From JAAXHB01 sp965221635 (GTDB lineage: Bacteria > Actinomycetota > Acidimicrobiia > Acidimicrobiales > Aldehydirespiratoraceae): a DNA stretch of 64,000 nt. Positions 45,020-54,268 of this stretch are shown one piece after another. The notes below the pieces were generated by a model. The model was not told the DNA's origin, searched no databases, and saw nothing but the letters and a program-made list of their open reading frames with translations. A program made the position numbers and the translations under genes. The number at the start of each line of letters is the position of its first letter. Within the stretch, counting starts at the first letter, position 1. The stretch spans positions 2,046,001 through 2,110,000 of the forward strand of contig OZ244902.1 of assembly GCA_965221635.1 (NCBI GenBank), given 5' to 3'.

Positions 45020-45103
45020 CAAGGCGATCGTAGTCGCCGAGCCGCATTTGGGGCCCGACAGCGGCTTACCTCATCTGGCAGGATGGTATCGGTGGAGATG
45101 CCC

Positions 45104-45391
45104 ATGAGTGTGAAAATGGTTGCGGCGAGCGGGATCCCGGGGGGTGTGTGGGTGGAAAAGCTGATGAGTTGGACGTGGTGGCTGGCGTTCATGGCTTGCC
45201 TGCTTGCCTTGCTGGTCGGGGGCGCGAGTTGGGGTTGGTCAATGTGGTGGCAGAACGACACGGGCATGGTGAAGGGCGCACGGCTTGTGCGGGTTGCTGT
45301 GATCTGCACAGTGTTGGTAGGCGCGGCTGGAGTCTTGGCGAACACGTTGTTGGGACTGAGCCTGAAGTACTGGCCGCCGGAGTTTCTCTGA
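45104..45391 (+). CDS. Two-helix VirB2-like small membrane protein 1
   Basis: 95 residues with two hydrophobic helices (WTWWLAFMACLLALLVGG; then a second ending AAGVLANTLLGLSL). GGAG lies 6 nt before the ATG chosen. It shares WxWWLA and GVLANTLxG with the next two proteins. Size, topology and place at the head of the secretion cluster suggest a pilin-type subunit (VirB2/TrbC-like), without a recognisable family motif. Confidence 0.6.
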   Translation: MSVKMVAASGIPGGVWVEKLMSWTWWLAFMACLLALLVGGASWGWSMWWQNDTGMVKGARLVRVAVICTVLVGAAGVLANTLLGLSLKYWPPEFL

Positions 45392-45493
45392 GCGGTGTTT
45401 GGGTGCTTGCACCAAGGCCAATGGCGTGTCACGATTATGCTGGAGCGATGAGGTTGGAGGGACAGGCGAGGCAGGTGGTTGTGTGAGTCGACA

Positions 45494-45796
45494 ATGCAGG
45501 GGGATCAAGTGACGATGCAGGCCATGAGCCCGCCCGCGCCAAGCGGAACCGGTTTACCTGGCGGCGGCTTGGTGGAGGCTGTAGTGTCTTGGGTGTGGTG
45601 GCTGGCGATGTTGGCGGTCCTGGGGAGCGTGGTGTTGGCCGGTGGCGCTTACGGATTCCTGTACTGGTCTGGTCGCTCCGGGCGGGCGGGATTCGCCCTG
45701 AGGGTGTTGTTGGCCAGTTGCGCAGGTGGCGTTGTGGTGGGTGGCGCAGGGGTACTGGCAAACACGTTGTTCGGAATCGGGTATCGGATCAGTTGA
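45494..45796 (+). CDS. Two-helix VirB2-like small membrane protein 2
   Basis: About 100 residues. After a Pro/Gly-rich start come SWVWWLAMLAVLGSVVLAGG and a second helix ending GGAGVLANTLFGIGYRIS. The start is uncertain between 45494 and 45515. The C-terminal motif is almost identical to protein 3, so the two are recent paralogues. Confidence 0.6.
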   Translation: MQGDQVTMQAMSPPAPSGTGLPGGGLVEAVVSWVWWLAMLAVLGSVVLAGGAYGFLYWSGRSGRAGFALRVLLASCAGGVVVGGAGVLANTLFGIGYRIS

Positions 45797-45819
45797 AAGC
45801 TGAAACAAAGGAGCATGGA

Positions 45820-46206
45820 ATGACACTCAAGTTGTGGCGAGGCTCGGCAGCACTGGGTGCCGGTGTCGGAGCGCTGATTGTAAAAGCGTCGATGGCTGGG
45901 GCGCAAGGCGAGGCGCCACAGGTGACGCCACCGAGCCCAGGACCGAGTGCCGGTGGGGAGACGTTGCCGGGCGCGGGTTTGGCCGAGAGTGTGGTGTCGT
46001 GGGTGTGGTGGCTGGCGATGCTGGCGGTGGTTGTGGGGTTGGTGGCCGCAGGTGCTGCCTACGGCTTCTTTTACTGGACGAATCGAAGCCGCGAAGCAAG
46101 CACGGCCTTGAAGGTGGTGGTTGGCATGGTCGTCGGCGGGATCGTGGTTGGTGGTGCCGGAGTGCTGGCAAACACCCTGTTCGGAATCGGGTATCGGGCA
46201 TTCTGA
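45820..46206 (+). CDS. Two-helix VirB2-like small membrane protein 3
   Basis: 128 residues with an N-terminal signal-like segment (AALGAGVGALIVKASMAGAQG) in addition to the two helices found in proteins 1 and 2, as expected of a processed VirB2-type pilin. AAAGGAG ribosome site 7-8 nt before the ATG, stronger than its paralogues. It ends FGIGYRAF and overlaps the next gene by 1 nt. Confidence 0.65.
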   Translation: MTLKLWRGSAALGAGVGALIVKASMAGAQGEAPQVTPPSPGPSAGGETLPGAGLAESVVSWVWWLAMLAVVVGLVAAGAAYGFFYWTNRSREASTALKVVVGMVVGGIVVGGAGVLANTLFGIGYRAF

Positions 46207-47024
46207 TGTCGTATCCTGTCAAGTGGAGATGGCGTCGCCTTTGGGCCGCGGTTGTGGTGGCGTTGGCGACGGCCGCCTGCGGGTCGAGTGAATCGGACTC
46301 ATCAGGGCCGCAGGATTCGATCGGCGAGATCGTTGCGCAGGCAGAATCAGTGCCCGGTTCGTTCGGCAGCGAACCTGATCCCGATGCTGCGACGGTTGAG
46401 TCGGCGGTGTCACCGTTGCTCGCCAGCGCGGAGGGTGAGGCGGGTGTTGCGTCGGTTGGCTCGACGAGGTTAATGACGTTGGCTGACGCGGTGATGGCAT
46501 TAGCTTGGTGGTTTGAGGTGGCGGCGACGGCCAAGACAAGTGAAGAACTCGCAACGGCCCTGGAGGCAATAGCAACGCCCCGTGGCTTGGCCGAGACGGA
46601 GGCCGCATTGATGAGTGACGTCGATTTCGTGACTCATCGTACGATGCTGGCCAATTCGGAGTATTCCGCGGCCGTAGATGCGATGATATACCTGGTACGG
46701 CCTTTGACCGTTGAGGTTGAGAATCTGGCACCGGATCGGGTCGCCACCACGGTATGGTTGACGGTGGTTACGGTGCTCCCCGAGAGTGAGTCAAGCTCAG
46801 GATGGGCTGAAGCGAGCTACGAGTTGCATCGCTTCGAGTTTGCGTTTGTGGAGGGTCGCGGTTGGTTGTTGGACTCCGCGGCGGGGGACAGCGTTAGCAA
46901 AGTTCTGCAACCCGCGCCGAGCCTTATCAGGGCCGCCGACAGTGTGGCGATGCCCGCCGATCAGATACTGGCAATTCTTGAGGGACACGTGTCAGTGCGG
47001 GGGCTGCAAATCAGCCAGGGGTGA
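46206..47024 (+). CDS. Putative lipoprotein of the secretion cluster
   Basis: 272 residues. Signal peptide with a lipobox (LATAACGSS) near residue 26, acidic linker, then a domain whose C-terminal half (VEVENLAPDRVATTVWLTVV to YELHRFEFAFVEGRGW) resembles NTF2-like folds seen in VirB8/TcpC-type proteins. It would sit on the outer face of the membrane. Both junctions overlap the neighbouring genes. The fold assignment is tentative. Confidence 0.6.
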   Translation: MSYPVKWRWRRLWAAVVVALATAACGSSESDSSGPQDSIGEIVAQAESVPGSFGSEPDPDAATVESAVSPLLASAEGEAGVASVGSTRLMTLADAVMALAWWFEVAATAKTSEELATALEAIATPRGLAETEAALMSDVDFVTHRTMLANSEYSAAVDAMIYLVRPLTVEVENLAPDRVATTVWLTVVTVLPESESSSGWAEASYELHRFEFAFVEGRGWLLDSAAGDSVSKVLQPAPSLIRAADSVAMPADQILAILEGHVSVRGLQISQG

Positions 47025-48313
47025 TCGCCTTGGAGTTGGCGCGGCCCGGAGGACTTGGTGTGGTTATGTTCGCGTTCATCCACGAGTTATGGAAAACGAT
47101 TCAGCGGTTCATAGGTTGGGGCGTGAGTAAGGTTGGCGAGGCGGTCGTCAGCGCGCTCGAAGGTGCGGTGGAGGTGGTGTTCGGAAAGTTGATTGGAGCG
47201 GTGGTCGCGTGGATTTATGGCATTGTGTTTGGCATTCTGAACTTGGTAATGCAGTTTCTAGCGTCGGTGCTGGTCGAATCCGGCGACACCCTGCGGAGTT
47301 GTGGATCGACAGGGTTCAGTACGACGTGTCTGGGTTCAGCTTGGTTCATCAATGCTTATGAGGGATCGATCCGGGTCGGGGCGGTGCTGAGCTTCTTTGC
47401 GATATTGGTTGGTGTGATCGGCGGATTGATGAATCGGTCGAGTGGGAAGGACGAAGACGCGACCGCTATGGCAGTGATAACGGGACTGCCGAAAGTGGCG
47501 CTACTGTACGCGACAGTGGTTGCGATGACCGCGTACTTGGTGGCAGCGTTTGATGGGTTGGCATTCTGGTGGGCAGATTGGGCAGTGGGTTCGGGGCCAT
47601 CCGGTTCGGGTACAGCCATTGAAGATGTGAACGATCTGTTGGGTGCAGTGACAGGTGCGACCATGGGAATGGGACGGTCAGATCTTGACACCGGCATTGA
47701 TGTCGCTGTGCAGGTGATCCCGGGAACCAACTTCTTGGCTATGGGTAAGCTCATCTTGGTGGTGGTGGTGTTTACTCTGATGATTCTTGCCATGTTTAGC
47801 CTGGGTGTGATCCTGGTGATTCGGGCGGCGTTAATCCAGATTGTGCTCGTGTTTGCACCGATGGTTGCTGTACTACTGATGACGCGTTGGCGCCAGCCGG
47901 TGAAGTCATTACTAAACAAGTTATTGGGGTTGATACTGATTAAGCCAGTGATTGTGATTATTTTGGGGTTGGGAGGTGCAGCTCTGGGTGGCGGCCCGGA
48001 AGGTGCGCCGGGTGGTCGGCTCTTTGACCCGTCGGCCATCCTGGATGCGACTCTCCAGGACGGGGTTGATGGCGCTTTGGGGGTGTTGGCAACGTTGGTG
48101 GTGGGCTTGGCGACGTTGGTCATGGCGGTGTTCAGTCCCATGATGGTGATGAATCTGGTGGGCGGGTTGGGCGGCGGCGCAGATGCCGTGTCCGGTCCCC
48201 AGCGTGTAGCCGGCAAGGCGATGCAGGCCGGGTATTATGCGCGTCATCTCAGGGGGCGCGGACGCGGGGCGGCATCCGCGGCGCTGCGCACCGGAGTCCC
48301 GGGTAAGGTGTGA
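47021..48313 (+). CDS. VirB6/TrbL-like polytopic membrane protein
   Basis: 430 residues. Amphipathic N-terminus, then about six to seven hydrophobic segments with a periplasmic-side loop containing two cysteines (LRSCGSTGFSTTCLG). A Gly/Pro-rich loop precedes the last helices and the C-terminus is basic. Position between the lipoprotein and SCO6880-like gene matches the conductive-channel protein of actinobacterial T4SS. GTG start overlapping the previous stop. Confidence 0.7.
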   Translation: MIALELARPGGLGVVMFAFIHELWKTIQRFIGWGVSKVGEAVVSALEGAVEVVFGKLIGAVVAWIYGIVFGILNLVMQFLASVLVESGDTLRSCGSTGFSTTCLGSAWFINAYEGSIRVGAVLSFFAILVGVIGGLMNRSSGKDEDATAMAVITGLPKVALLYATVVAMTAYLVAAFDGLAFWWADWAVGSGPSGSGTAIEDVNDLLGAVTGATMGMGRSDLDTGIDVAVQVIPGTNFLAMGKLILVVVVFTLMILAMFSLGVILVIRAALIQIVLVFAPMVAVLLMTRWRQPVKSLLNKLLGLILIKPVIVIILGLGGAALGGGPEGAPGGRLFDPSAILDATLQDGVDGALGVLATLVVGLATLVMAVFSPMMVMNLVGGLGGGADAVSGPQRVAGKAMQAGYYARHLRGRGRGAASAALRTGVPGKV

Positions 48314-48320
48314 GGGCGCG

Positions 48321-49772
48321 ATGATTGTTGGAGATCAGCGCATGTTTGTGCTGACACCCAAGGACCGCGAAGGCGTCGTAATGGGCCTGGGGTGGCCGCA
48401 GTTGTGTGTGCTGGGTGGGGCGAGTTTGTTGTCGATCCTCTTGCTGATGGCTGGGACAAGTTTGTTCTTGGCGGCTGTATTGGCTGCAATAGCGGCATTG
48501 GTTGCATACGGCCGGTGGCGCGGATTGCGGCTGGTGGAATGGTGTCCTGTGTTGTGGCATTTCCTTCGCCGGGTCCGCCGTGGCCGGGAATGGGTGGCAG
48601 GAACTGTCTTCGACGGGTCGGCGGGCGACTTGCCGGATTGCTTACGCGGGATTCGGATCGAGCGCGGGTTGTTGGACGGTCGTGAGGTGGGCGTGATTTC
48701 TGACACCCCGACAGGGGCACTGTCGGCGGTGCTTGAGGTGGAGGGAACTGATTTCAAGCTGGTTTCTGATGATGAGCAGGTGCGTTTGCTGGAGGGCTGG
48801 GGTCGGGTGCTGAGCGCTCACGCCGTGGAGGGTTCACCGGTCCGGTCGGTGTCGTGGACGCAGATAGCCACGAGAGGCAGTTTGGTCGATCACATGAACT
48901 GGGTGCGTTCACAGTATGGCGACGGCGGGGCCACCGAACCGGCTCGCAGTTACCGCCGGTTGGTGGAGGCAATGTCACCCCGCACGACTCGTCACAGTAC
49001 CTACGTGACGGTGACTGTTGGCGGTAGTACGCCGGGGGACGGTTCTGTGCCAGACGTTCTCACGGACAGCTTGCGTGCCGTTTGGCGCAGTCTGGAGAAC
49101 GCTGAGCTGAGGCGCTGGAGGCTGCTCGATGCAGGCGAAACGGCGGCGTTGTTGTTGGCATGTTGCGACCCGACAGCAAGTGGCGGCCTTGCGAGTCGGG
49201 TGGGGAGCCTGGCCGAACGGGTTGGGGTGCAACATGTCGCCGGGTGCGGGCCGAGGGAGGCTTGGCTGGCGTGGGCGTGGTTCGAGACCGACCGATGCGC
49301 GCATGTGACTTTCATCGTGGAAGACTGGCCGCGCTATCCGGTGGGAGCAGATTGGCTGAGCGCGTTCTTGGCGAGTGGCCGATGGGCGCGCCGGGTTCAT
49401 GTGTGCTTCGAGCCGGTGAGTCCCCACATGGCACACAAGCGCATCGAGCGCCAAGCGTTCAAGCTCGACGCGGACGCAGCGCAACGCGAAGATTCGGGCA
49501 GACGCATCAGCGCGGGCTGGCGCCAGGCCCGCCATGGGGTGGATCAACGCGAAGAGGAACTCGTGTCGGGATACGCCGAAATGTCATACTACGGGCTGGT
49601 GACCGTGTCGGCGTTCGATGGAGAGACACTGGACGACGCCGTCGCGGGCATCTTGTCCGCGGCGCGCGCCTCGGGAGTTACGTTGCGACCGCTGGTGGGG
49701 TTGCAGGATGTTGGTTGGGCGGCAAGCCTGCCGGTCGGGTTGGTCGCCGGGAAGCGTCTGTTGAGTCGCTGA
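48321..49772 (+). CDS. SCO6880-like conjugation protein (PrgI-type N-terminus)
   Basis: 483 residues. Two membrane helices at about 25-62 (PQLCVLGGASLLSILLL and LAAIAALVAY), followed by a large cytoplasmic domain with no nucleotide-binding motif. LVSDDEQVRLLEGWGRVLS and the SWTQIATR segment are typical of SCO6880-family proteins found next to VirB4 in actinobacterial conjugative elements, where they seem to supply the VirB3 part and the N-terminal domain missing from the short VirB4. Confidence 0.72.
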   Translation: MIVGDQRMFVLTPKDREGVVMGLGWPQLCVLGGASLLSILLLMAGTSLFLAAVLAAIAALVAYGRWRGLRLVEWCPVLWHFLRRVRRGREWVAGTVFDGSAGDLPDCLRGIRIERGLLDGREVGVISDTPTGALSAVLEVEGTDFKLVSDDEQVRLLEGWGRVLSAHAVEGSPVRSVSWTQIATRGSLVDHMNWVRSQYGDGGATEPARSYRRLVEAMSPRTTRHSTYVTVTVGGSTPGDGSVPDVLTDSLRAVWRSLENAELRRWRLLDAGETAALLLACCDPTASGGLASRVGSLAERVGVQHVAGCGPREAWLAWAWFETDRCAHVTFIVEDWPRYPVGADWLSAFLASGRWARRVHVCFEPVSPHMAHKRIERQAFKLDADAAQREDSGRRISAGWRQARHGVDQREEELVSGYAEMSYYGLVTVSAFDGETLDDAVAGILSAARASGVTLRPLVGLQDVGWAASLPVGLVAGKRLLSR

Positions 49773-49790
49773 CATTTGGGGGTTACGGTA

Positions 49791-51281
49791 ATGCCGAGAA
49801 AGCCATCGAAAGGTCGTGGATCGCGAGCCAACAGAGACGGGCCTCCTTCGCATCGGTCGCGCGAGCGTGTCGTGCAAGAGGACTCGGCAAGTGGGGGCTA
49901 CCGGCGGGGCCGGGTGGAGCGAGGCAAGCGCAGACTGCCTGGGGGGGTGGTGATTTCTCGCGACGAGGACTTGGCTCGCTCCAGGCCGCAACTGACTCGG
50001 CGCCGGGCACGCCAGCGGTTGCGCGTCGACCGGCACAACTCGACCACGGCGCATTGCTCGTCGTTGTATCCGTTTGGAGTGCATTCAACCTCGGGGTTCG
50101 AGGGCATGTATTTGGGCACCGACGCGCTGGCGGGAGGCGAAGCCTTCTTCTTTGATCCTTTCGTCGCATACCGGGATTTTTCGGGTGTGGGTGCTACCAA
50201 CACGAACATGTTGATCGTAGGGCAGCCCGGAATGGGCAAGAGCGCCCTGGTGAAGACGCTGTTGTACCGCATGGCCGGCACTTACGGCCGGGAGCGGTTC
50301 CTGGCGATCATCGACGTGAAGGGGGAGTACGGCACCCTCGCCGCCGCGCTGGGGTTGCCCGTGGTTCGCTTGACCCCAGGCGGAACGACCAGGGTGAATC
50401 CACTTCAGCGCCAAACAAACACCAGGGGCACAGAATCGCAGGCTCGGCTGATGGCTGCATTGCTGTCGGCGGTGCTGCGCCGTCGCCTCGACCCGGTTGA
50501 AGAGGTTCTCTTGTGGTCAGCGGTCAGCGAATGCTGCGAGGGTGCCGAGGCGACTGTGGGTGACTTGCGGGCCGCGCTCGACCAACCCGGTCAGCAGATG
50601 TTGCGAGCCGCGAGGCTTGCGCTCCGCGAAGCGCATCAGGCGTCTCAGGAACTGATCTACGCCACAGACCGGCTGCTGGATAGGGATCTGCGGGGGATGT
50701 TCGACGGGCCTTCGACAGTCAGTGTTGGTATAGGCGAACCGGGAGTGGTGTTGGACATTTCCGACGCTCAGAACGACGCGGAGGTGCTTCCCTTGGTGAT
50801 GACCGCGGCAACGGCCTGGCTTTTGGAACTGGTGAGCGGTCCGACGAGTTCCAAACGCAAGGTGTTGCTGCTCGATGAGTGTTGGAGAATGGTCAGCATG
50901 GAGGGCACGGCCCGGTTCTTGCAGTCGTGCTGGAAGCTGGGTCGCAGCTTCGGAGCGGCCAACGTGGCGGTTTTGCACAAGCCCGCCGACTTGGCCGCTC
51001 AGGCTGATGACGGCACCGCCACTGCAAAAATCGCAGCAGGCTTGGTGGCAGATACTGCCGTGCGGGTCAGCTTTGCGCAAACTCGTCATGATCTTGCCAG
51101 CCACGGCGACGTATTGGGATTCAGCGAGACTGAGCGATCCGTGATCACCGGACTGGGACGTGGCGAGAGCCTGTGGAAGGTCGGCAGTCACGCGGTGGTG
51201 TTGTCTCACCTGATCGCTCCTTCAGGCCCCGAGCGGCTGATCTGCGACACCGATCAGGCCCTCACAGAACCAGCCAGGTGA
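49791..51281 (+). CDS. VirB4-like conjugation ATPase
   Basis: 496 residues. Walker A GQPGMGKS at about 144-151, Walker B LLLDECWRM near 360, and FAQTRHDLA/GLGRGE elements near the C-terminus as in VirB4/TraC ATPases. The protein is shorter than typical VirB4 because the N-terminal domain is lacking; the Arg-rich first 80 residues are low complexity. The start ATG has GGGGG about 12 nt upstream. Energises substrate transfer or pilus assembly. Confidence 0.82.
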   Translation: MPRKPSKGRGSRANRDGPPSHRSRERVVQEDSASGGYRRGRVERGKRRLPGGVVISRDEDLARSRPQLTRRRARQRLRVDRHNSTTAHCSSLYPFGVHSTSGFEGMYLGTDALAGGEAFFFDPFVAYRDFSGVGATNTNMLIVGQPGMGKSALVKTLLYRMAGTYGRERFLAIIDVKGEYGTLAAALGLPVVRLTPGGTTRVNPLQRQTNTRGTESQARLMAALLSAVLRRRLDPVEEVLLWSAVSECCEGAEATVGDLRAALDQPGQQMLRAARLALREAHQASQELIYATDRLLDRDLRGMFDGPSTVSVGIGEPGVVLDISDAQNDAEVLPLVMTAATAWLLELVSGPTSSKRKVLLLDECWRMVSMEGTARFLQSCWKLGRSFGAANVAVLHKPADLAAQADDGTATAKIAAGLVADTAVRVSFAQTRHDLASHGDVLGFSETERSVITGLGRGESLWKVGSHAVVLSHLIAPSGPERLICDTDQALTEPAR

Positions 51282-51408
51282 CACTTGGCAAAGATGGGCA
51301 CCTATGAGACCACACCGCCAGCACCGCTGCCTCGTCACAGGCCTAGGCAAGACTGATCTCGAGCGGCGTCCCCGAGTTTGACGCCGGCAAAATGAGTTGG
51401 GGGTAGAG

Positions 51409-53412
51409 GTGGACGACAGGCGTCCAGTGGTGGAGATTGTCATCATCGCTGTGTTGGGAGTGGTGGTGGCGGCCTCGAGTGTGTTGTGGGTGGCGGGTTG
51501 GGTGTCGGCTGCGGTCACTGGGGGCTCGTGGAGCGTCAGTCCTGCGGAGGCCGTTGTTGGTGCCGCTCGCCTGGTGCCCTCCGGGTTTGATCCGGGTGTC
51601 GCGTACGATCAGCCGGAGGGTCCGAAGTGGTGGGGGTTTTGGGTTTGCGCAATCGTGCTGGGGGTTGTGGCAGGGATCGCTGCGGTGAAGATCGTGGGTG
51701 CGGCGTTGGGTCGCCGGTGGGGATTGGAGAAACGTCAACGGCTGGGGTCTTCTCCCGAGGCAGCAATGGCCAAGGCGAAGGATCTCGCGCCGTTGCACGC
51801 GAAGCTTCCACTACGGGACCGGTTCTTGATAGGCCGGTGCGGCCGGCAGTTGCTCGCAACTGAGAATCGAGAAGCCACCGGACATGGCAGAAAACGAGGC
51901 GCGCTGGCGCATCGACTGGATCGCGGCGCTGTGATGTATGTGGGGCCGTCCAGGGTCGGCAAGACAACCGCTGCCCTTACCGGCATCTTGGAATGGTCAA
52001 ACGGTCCGGTGGTTCTGTGCAGCGTCAAGGATGACCTGTTGGAGCCGACGTTGGCACATCGACGTCGTTTGGGCGAGGTTGCGGTATTTGATCCCACTGG
52101 CGATCTGTGCGCCGCGTACGCGGCTGGTCAAGGCATGGGTTGCTGGGATGAGCGACTAGTAGCGGGATGGTCACCTCTGAGTCGGATCAACAATATCGAC
52201 GACGCGCAGCGTGCTGCGCGGGCGCTGTGTGATGCCGCACCGAAAGCGGGGGTCGAGGGCGGAGACTTTTGGGCTGCCCAGGCTGAGATACTACTAAGTG
52301 GCTTGTTTTGGGTGGCCGCCAATCATGAGGGTGAATCGTTGGGATCGGTTGTGAGTTGGGTACTCAACGGGGACCATCCGACTCAGACCGATCCCTTTCC
52401 CGAGCCCAAGAGGCTTCTCGAATCTCTGAAGCGCCGTGGAGATCTCCGAGTTAGAGAGGATTCGATACGAGCCGAAGAGTTCCTGCGGTCGGTGTGGAAC
52501 AAAGAGCCCCGGGTGCTTTCAAGCGTGTATGCCACCGCTGCATCAACAGTGTGGCCGTGGACAACGAACTCGCTACGGAACTCAGCCTCTGTGGACAGTG
52601 TGAATCTCGAGTGGTTGCTCAGCGGAACCAATACGTTGTATTTGTGTGCCCCTCCGCAAGACTACCACCGGTTGACGCCAGTTTACGGCGGGCTGATCAA
52701 CACGCTGGTGGAGGATTGTTTCCGTCATGTGAACACTCACGGGCCAATCAATCCACCCCTTCTGATGGTACTCGACGAGGCTGGAAACATGCCTCTGAAG
52801 AAGCTTCCCACCTACGCTGCTACGGTGGCAGGGTTGGGAGTGCAACTGGTCACCCTGTGGCAGGATCTGGCTCAAATAACCATGGCTTATCAGAATTCAG
52901 CGAACACAGTGATCAACAATCATCTCACCAAGGTCTTCTTTCCTGGGCAGTCCGGCAAGGACGGATTGGAGTACGTTGCTGCGCTCGCCGGCGAGGAGGA
53001 GGTTTCATCTGTGAGCCAATCACATCAAATGGGGTCGGGACCGGCGAGCAAGTCCATGAGCACTCAACGGATAAGACTGCTACCGGCGAACGTGGTGCGG
53101 ATGATGCGCCCCGGCGATGCCGTCATGTTCCATGGCACGCTGCCACCGGCGCACATCTCGACGATCCCGCATTACAGCCAAACAAGATTGGCGCAACGTC
53201 AGCGCTGGACAACTGAAGACAACCCTGATTCGGGTGTTCCGGCATCGTTGCGAAGCGAGTTCAATGCCGGTTCATCAGGCTCTACTGGCGTGCCAAGAGT
53301 ACAAGGGAGTGACGGCCAACGGGTCGCAGACACCAACCGCCCAAGGAGTGATGCCAAGCCTTCTGCGACTCGAAGTGGTCCGACGCTCTCCGAACTGGTG
53401 AACGGCACCTAA
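51409..53412 (+). CDS. VirD4/TraG-like coupling protein
   Basis: 667 residues. Two membrane helices (about 9-30 and 75-97), Walker A GPSRVGKT near 180-186, Walker B LLMVLDEAGNMP near 455, and the TraM-recognition-type tail (ITMAYQNSANTVINNHLTKVFFPGQ). Recruits DNA or protein substrates to the secretion channel. The GTG at 51409 follows GGGGG; a TTG at 51397 is possible. The last gene of the cluster here; no relaxase follows. Confidence 0.85.
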   Translation: MDDRRPVVEIVIIAVLGVVVAASSVLWVAGWVSAAVTGGSWSVSPAEAVVGAARLVPSGFDPGVAYDQPEGPKWWGFWVCAIVLGVVAGIAAVKIVGAALGRRWGLEKRQRLGSSPEAAMAKAKDLAPLHAKLPLRDRFLIGRCGRQLLATENREATGHGRKRGALAHRLDRGAVMYVGPSRVGKTTAALTGILEWSNGPVVLCSVKDDLLEPTLAHRRRLGEVAVFDPTGDLCAAYAAGQGMGCWDERLVAGWSPLSRINNIDDAQRAARALCDAAPKAGVEGGDFWAAQAEILLSGLFWVAANHEGESLGSVVSWVLNGDHPTQTDPFPEPKRLLESLKRRGDLRVREDSIRAEEFLRSVWNKEPRVLSSVYATAASTVWPWTTNSLRNSASVDSVNLEWLLSGTNTLYLCAPPQDYHRLTPVYGGLINTLVEDCFRHVNTHGPINPPLLMVLDEAGNMPLKKLPTYAATVAGLGVQLVTLWQDLAQITMAYQNSANTVINNHLTKVFFPGQSGKDGLEYVAALAGEEEVSSVSQSHQMGSGPASKSMSTQRIRLLPANVVRMMRPGDAVMFHGTLPPAHISTIPHYSQTRLAQRQRWTTEDNPDSGVPASLRSEFNAGSSGSTGVPRVQGSDGQRVADTNRPRSDAKPSATRSGPTLSELVNGT

Positions 53413-53548
53413 CCGCCAGGCACGTAAAGCCACCTCCACTCCAACTTCGATGCGTTGCTCTCCTCCGAATCCCAGAGGCGGGTGACTGTGTCGCGCCGCT
53501 TTCTCGTAGAGGTTCACCACGGACAACATCGCCATCGGCGACGTACCC

Positions 53549-53863
53549 TCAATGTAGTCTGTCCACTTGGCTGGGTGGACATTCGCTGGTGGGCGCGGTG
53601 GCGACGAGACAGGAGTGGACGCGACGCGGGTTGCGCGAGAGCTTTCCGGACGCCCAACGTCCTGCAACCGCTGGTGACACACCGAGTGCCTGCGCGACGG
53701 CCTCTCGACCATGTCGCTGGTAGGCCGCAGACAGCGCCTCCTCGGCTTCGGCCGCGGCATCAACAAGCTCGGCGAACGCAACAAGCAGTTGGTGATGCTG
53801 CTCCGGGGTGAGGCCTGGCTGATGCTGGTGACCTGCCGCTTGAGGCGAATCAGAATCGCGCAT
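53549..53863 (-). CDS. Small HTH-like protein
   Basis: 104 residues. A helical N-terminal part (LLVAFAELVDAAAEAEEALSA) and then a helix-turn-helix-like segment GREAVAQALGVSPAVAGRWASG. It is paralogous in layout to the gene at 53926, which precedes it by 62 bp. A DNA-binding role is likely; the target is unknown. It converges on the VirD4-like gene. Confidence 0.55.
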   Translation of the reverse strand: MRDSDSPQAAGHQHQPGLTPEQHHQLLVAFAELVDAAAEAEEALSAAYQRHGREAVAQALGVSPAVAGRWASGKLSRNPRRVHSCLVATAPTSECPPSQVDRLH

Positions 53864-53925
53864 GTTGGGAACCCTACAGATACAGCCTGAGTAGCGCAGA
53901 GGAGCTGAACCCGGAGGCCGCCCTG

Positions 53926-54261
53926 CTACAGACCGAGTTCATCGTGGCGGTGCTCAGGAGTGACCTGCTCGGTGGGAGTGACGTGGTGGAGAGGATCCCT
54001 GGCTTGATGGAGGTCGGGAGTTCGGGAGAGGCCATGAGACAGCGCGTCGATTGATGAGGTCGTGGGAACGCTGATGCCTTCACGTGCCCACTGCAACGCA
54101 GTGGGGTTCGATACTCCCAGGGCGTTGGCGACGGCCGCGCTTCCTTGCTCGCGCATCAAGTCTCCGATGGACTTCGATGCGTTAGCGGCGGCCGAGCCAA
54201 GGCGCGTAAACGCGGAGTGAAGCTCGTGGATGGTGGTCGGATCAAGAGACTCGTCGGTCAT
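53926..54261 (-). CDS. Small HTH-like protein
   Basis: 111 residues: HELHSAFTRLGSAAANASKSI, then GSAAVANALGVSNPTALQWAREG, a helix-turn-helix-like segment. It resembles the gene at 53549 in both order and motif spacing (AVAxALGVS). Its start lies 8 bp from the end of the cassette remnant on the same strand. A regulator of the neighbouring array or secretion genes is possible but not shown. Confidence 0.55.
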   Translation of the reverse strand: MTDESLDPTTIHELHSAFTRLGSAAANASKSIGDLMREQGSAAVANALGVSNPTALQWAREGISVPTTSSIDALSHGLSRTPDLHQARDPLHHVTPTEQVTPEHRHDELGL

Positions 54262-54268
54262 GGAACCA

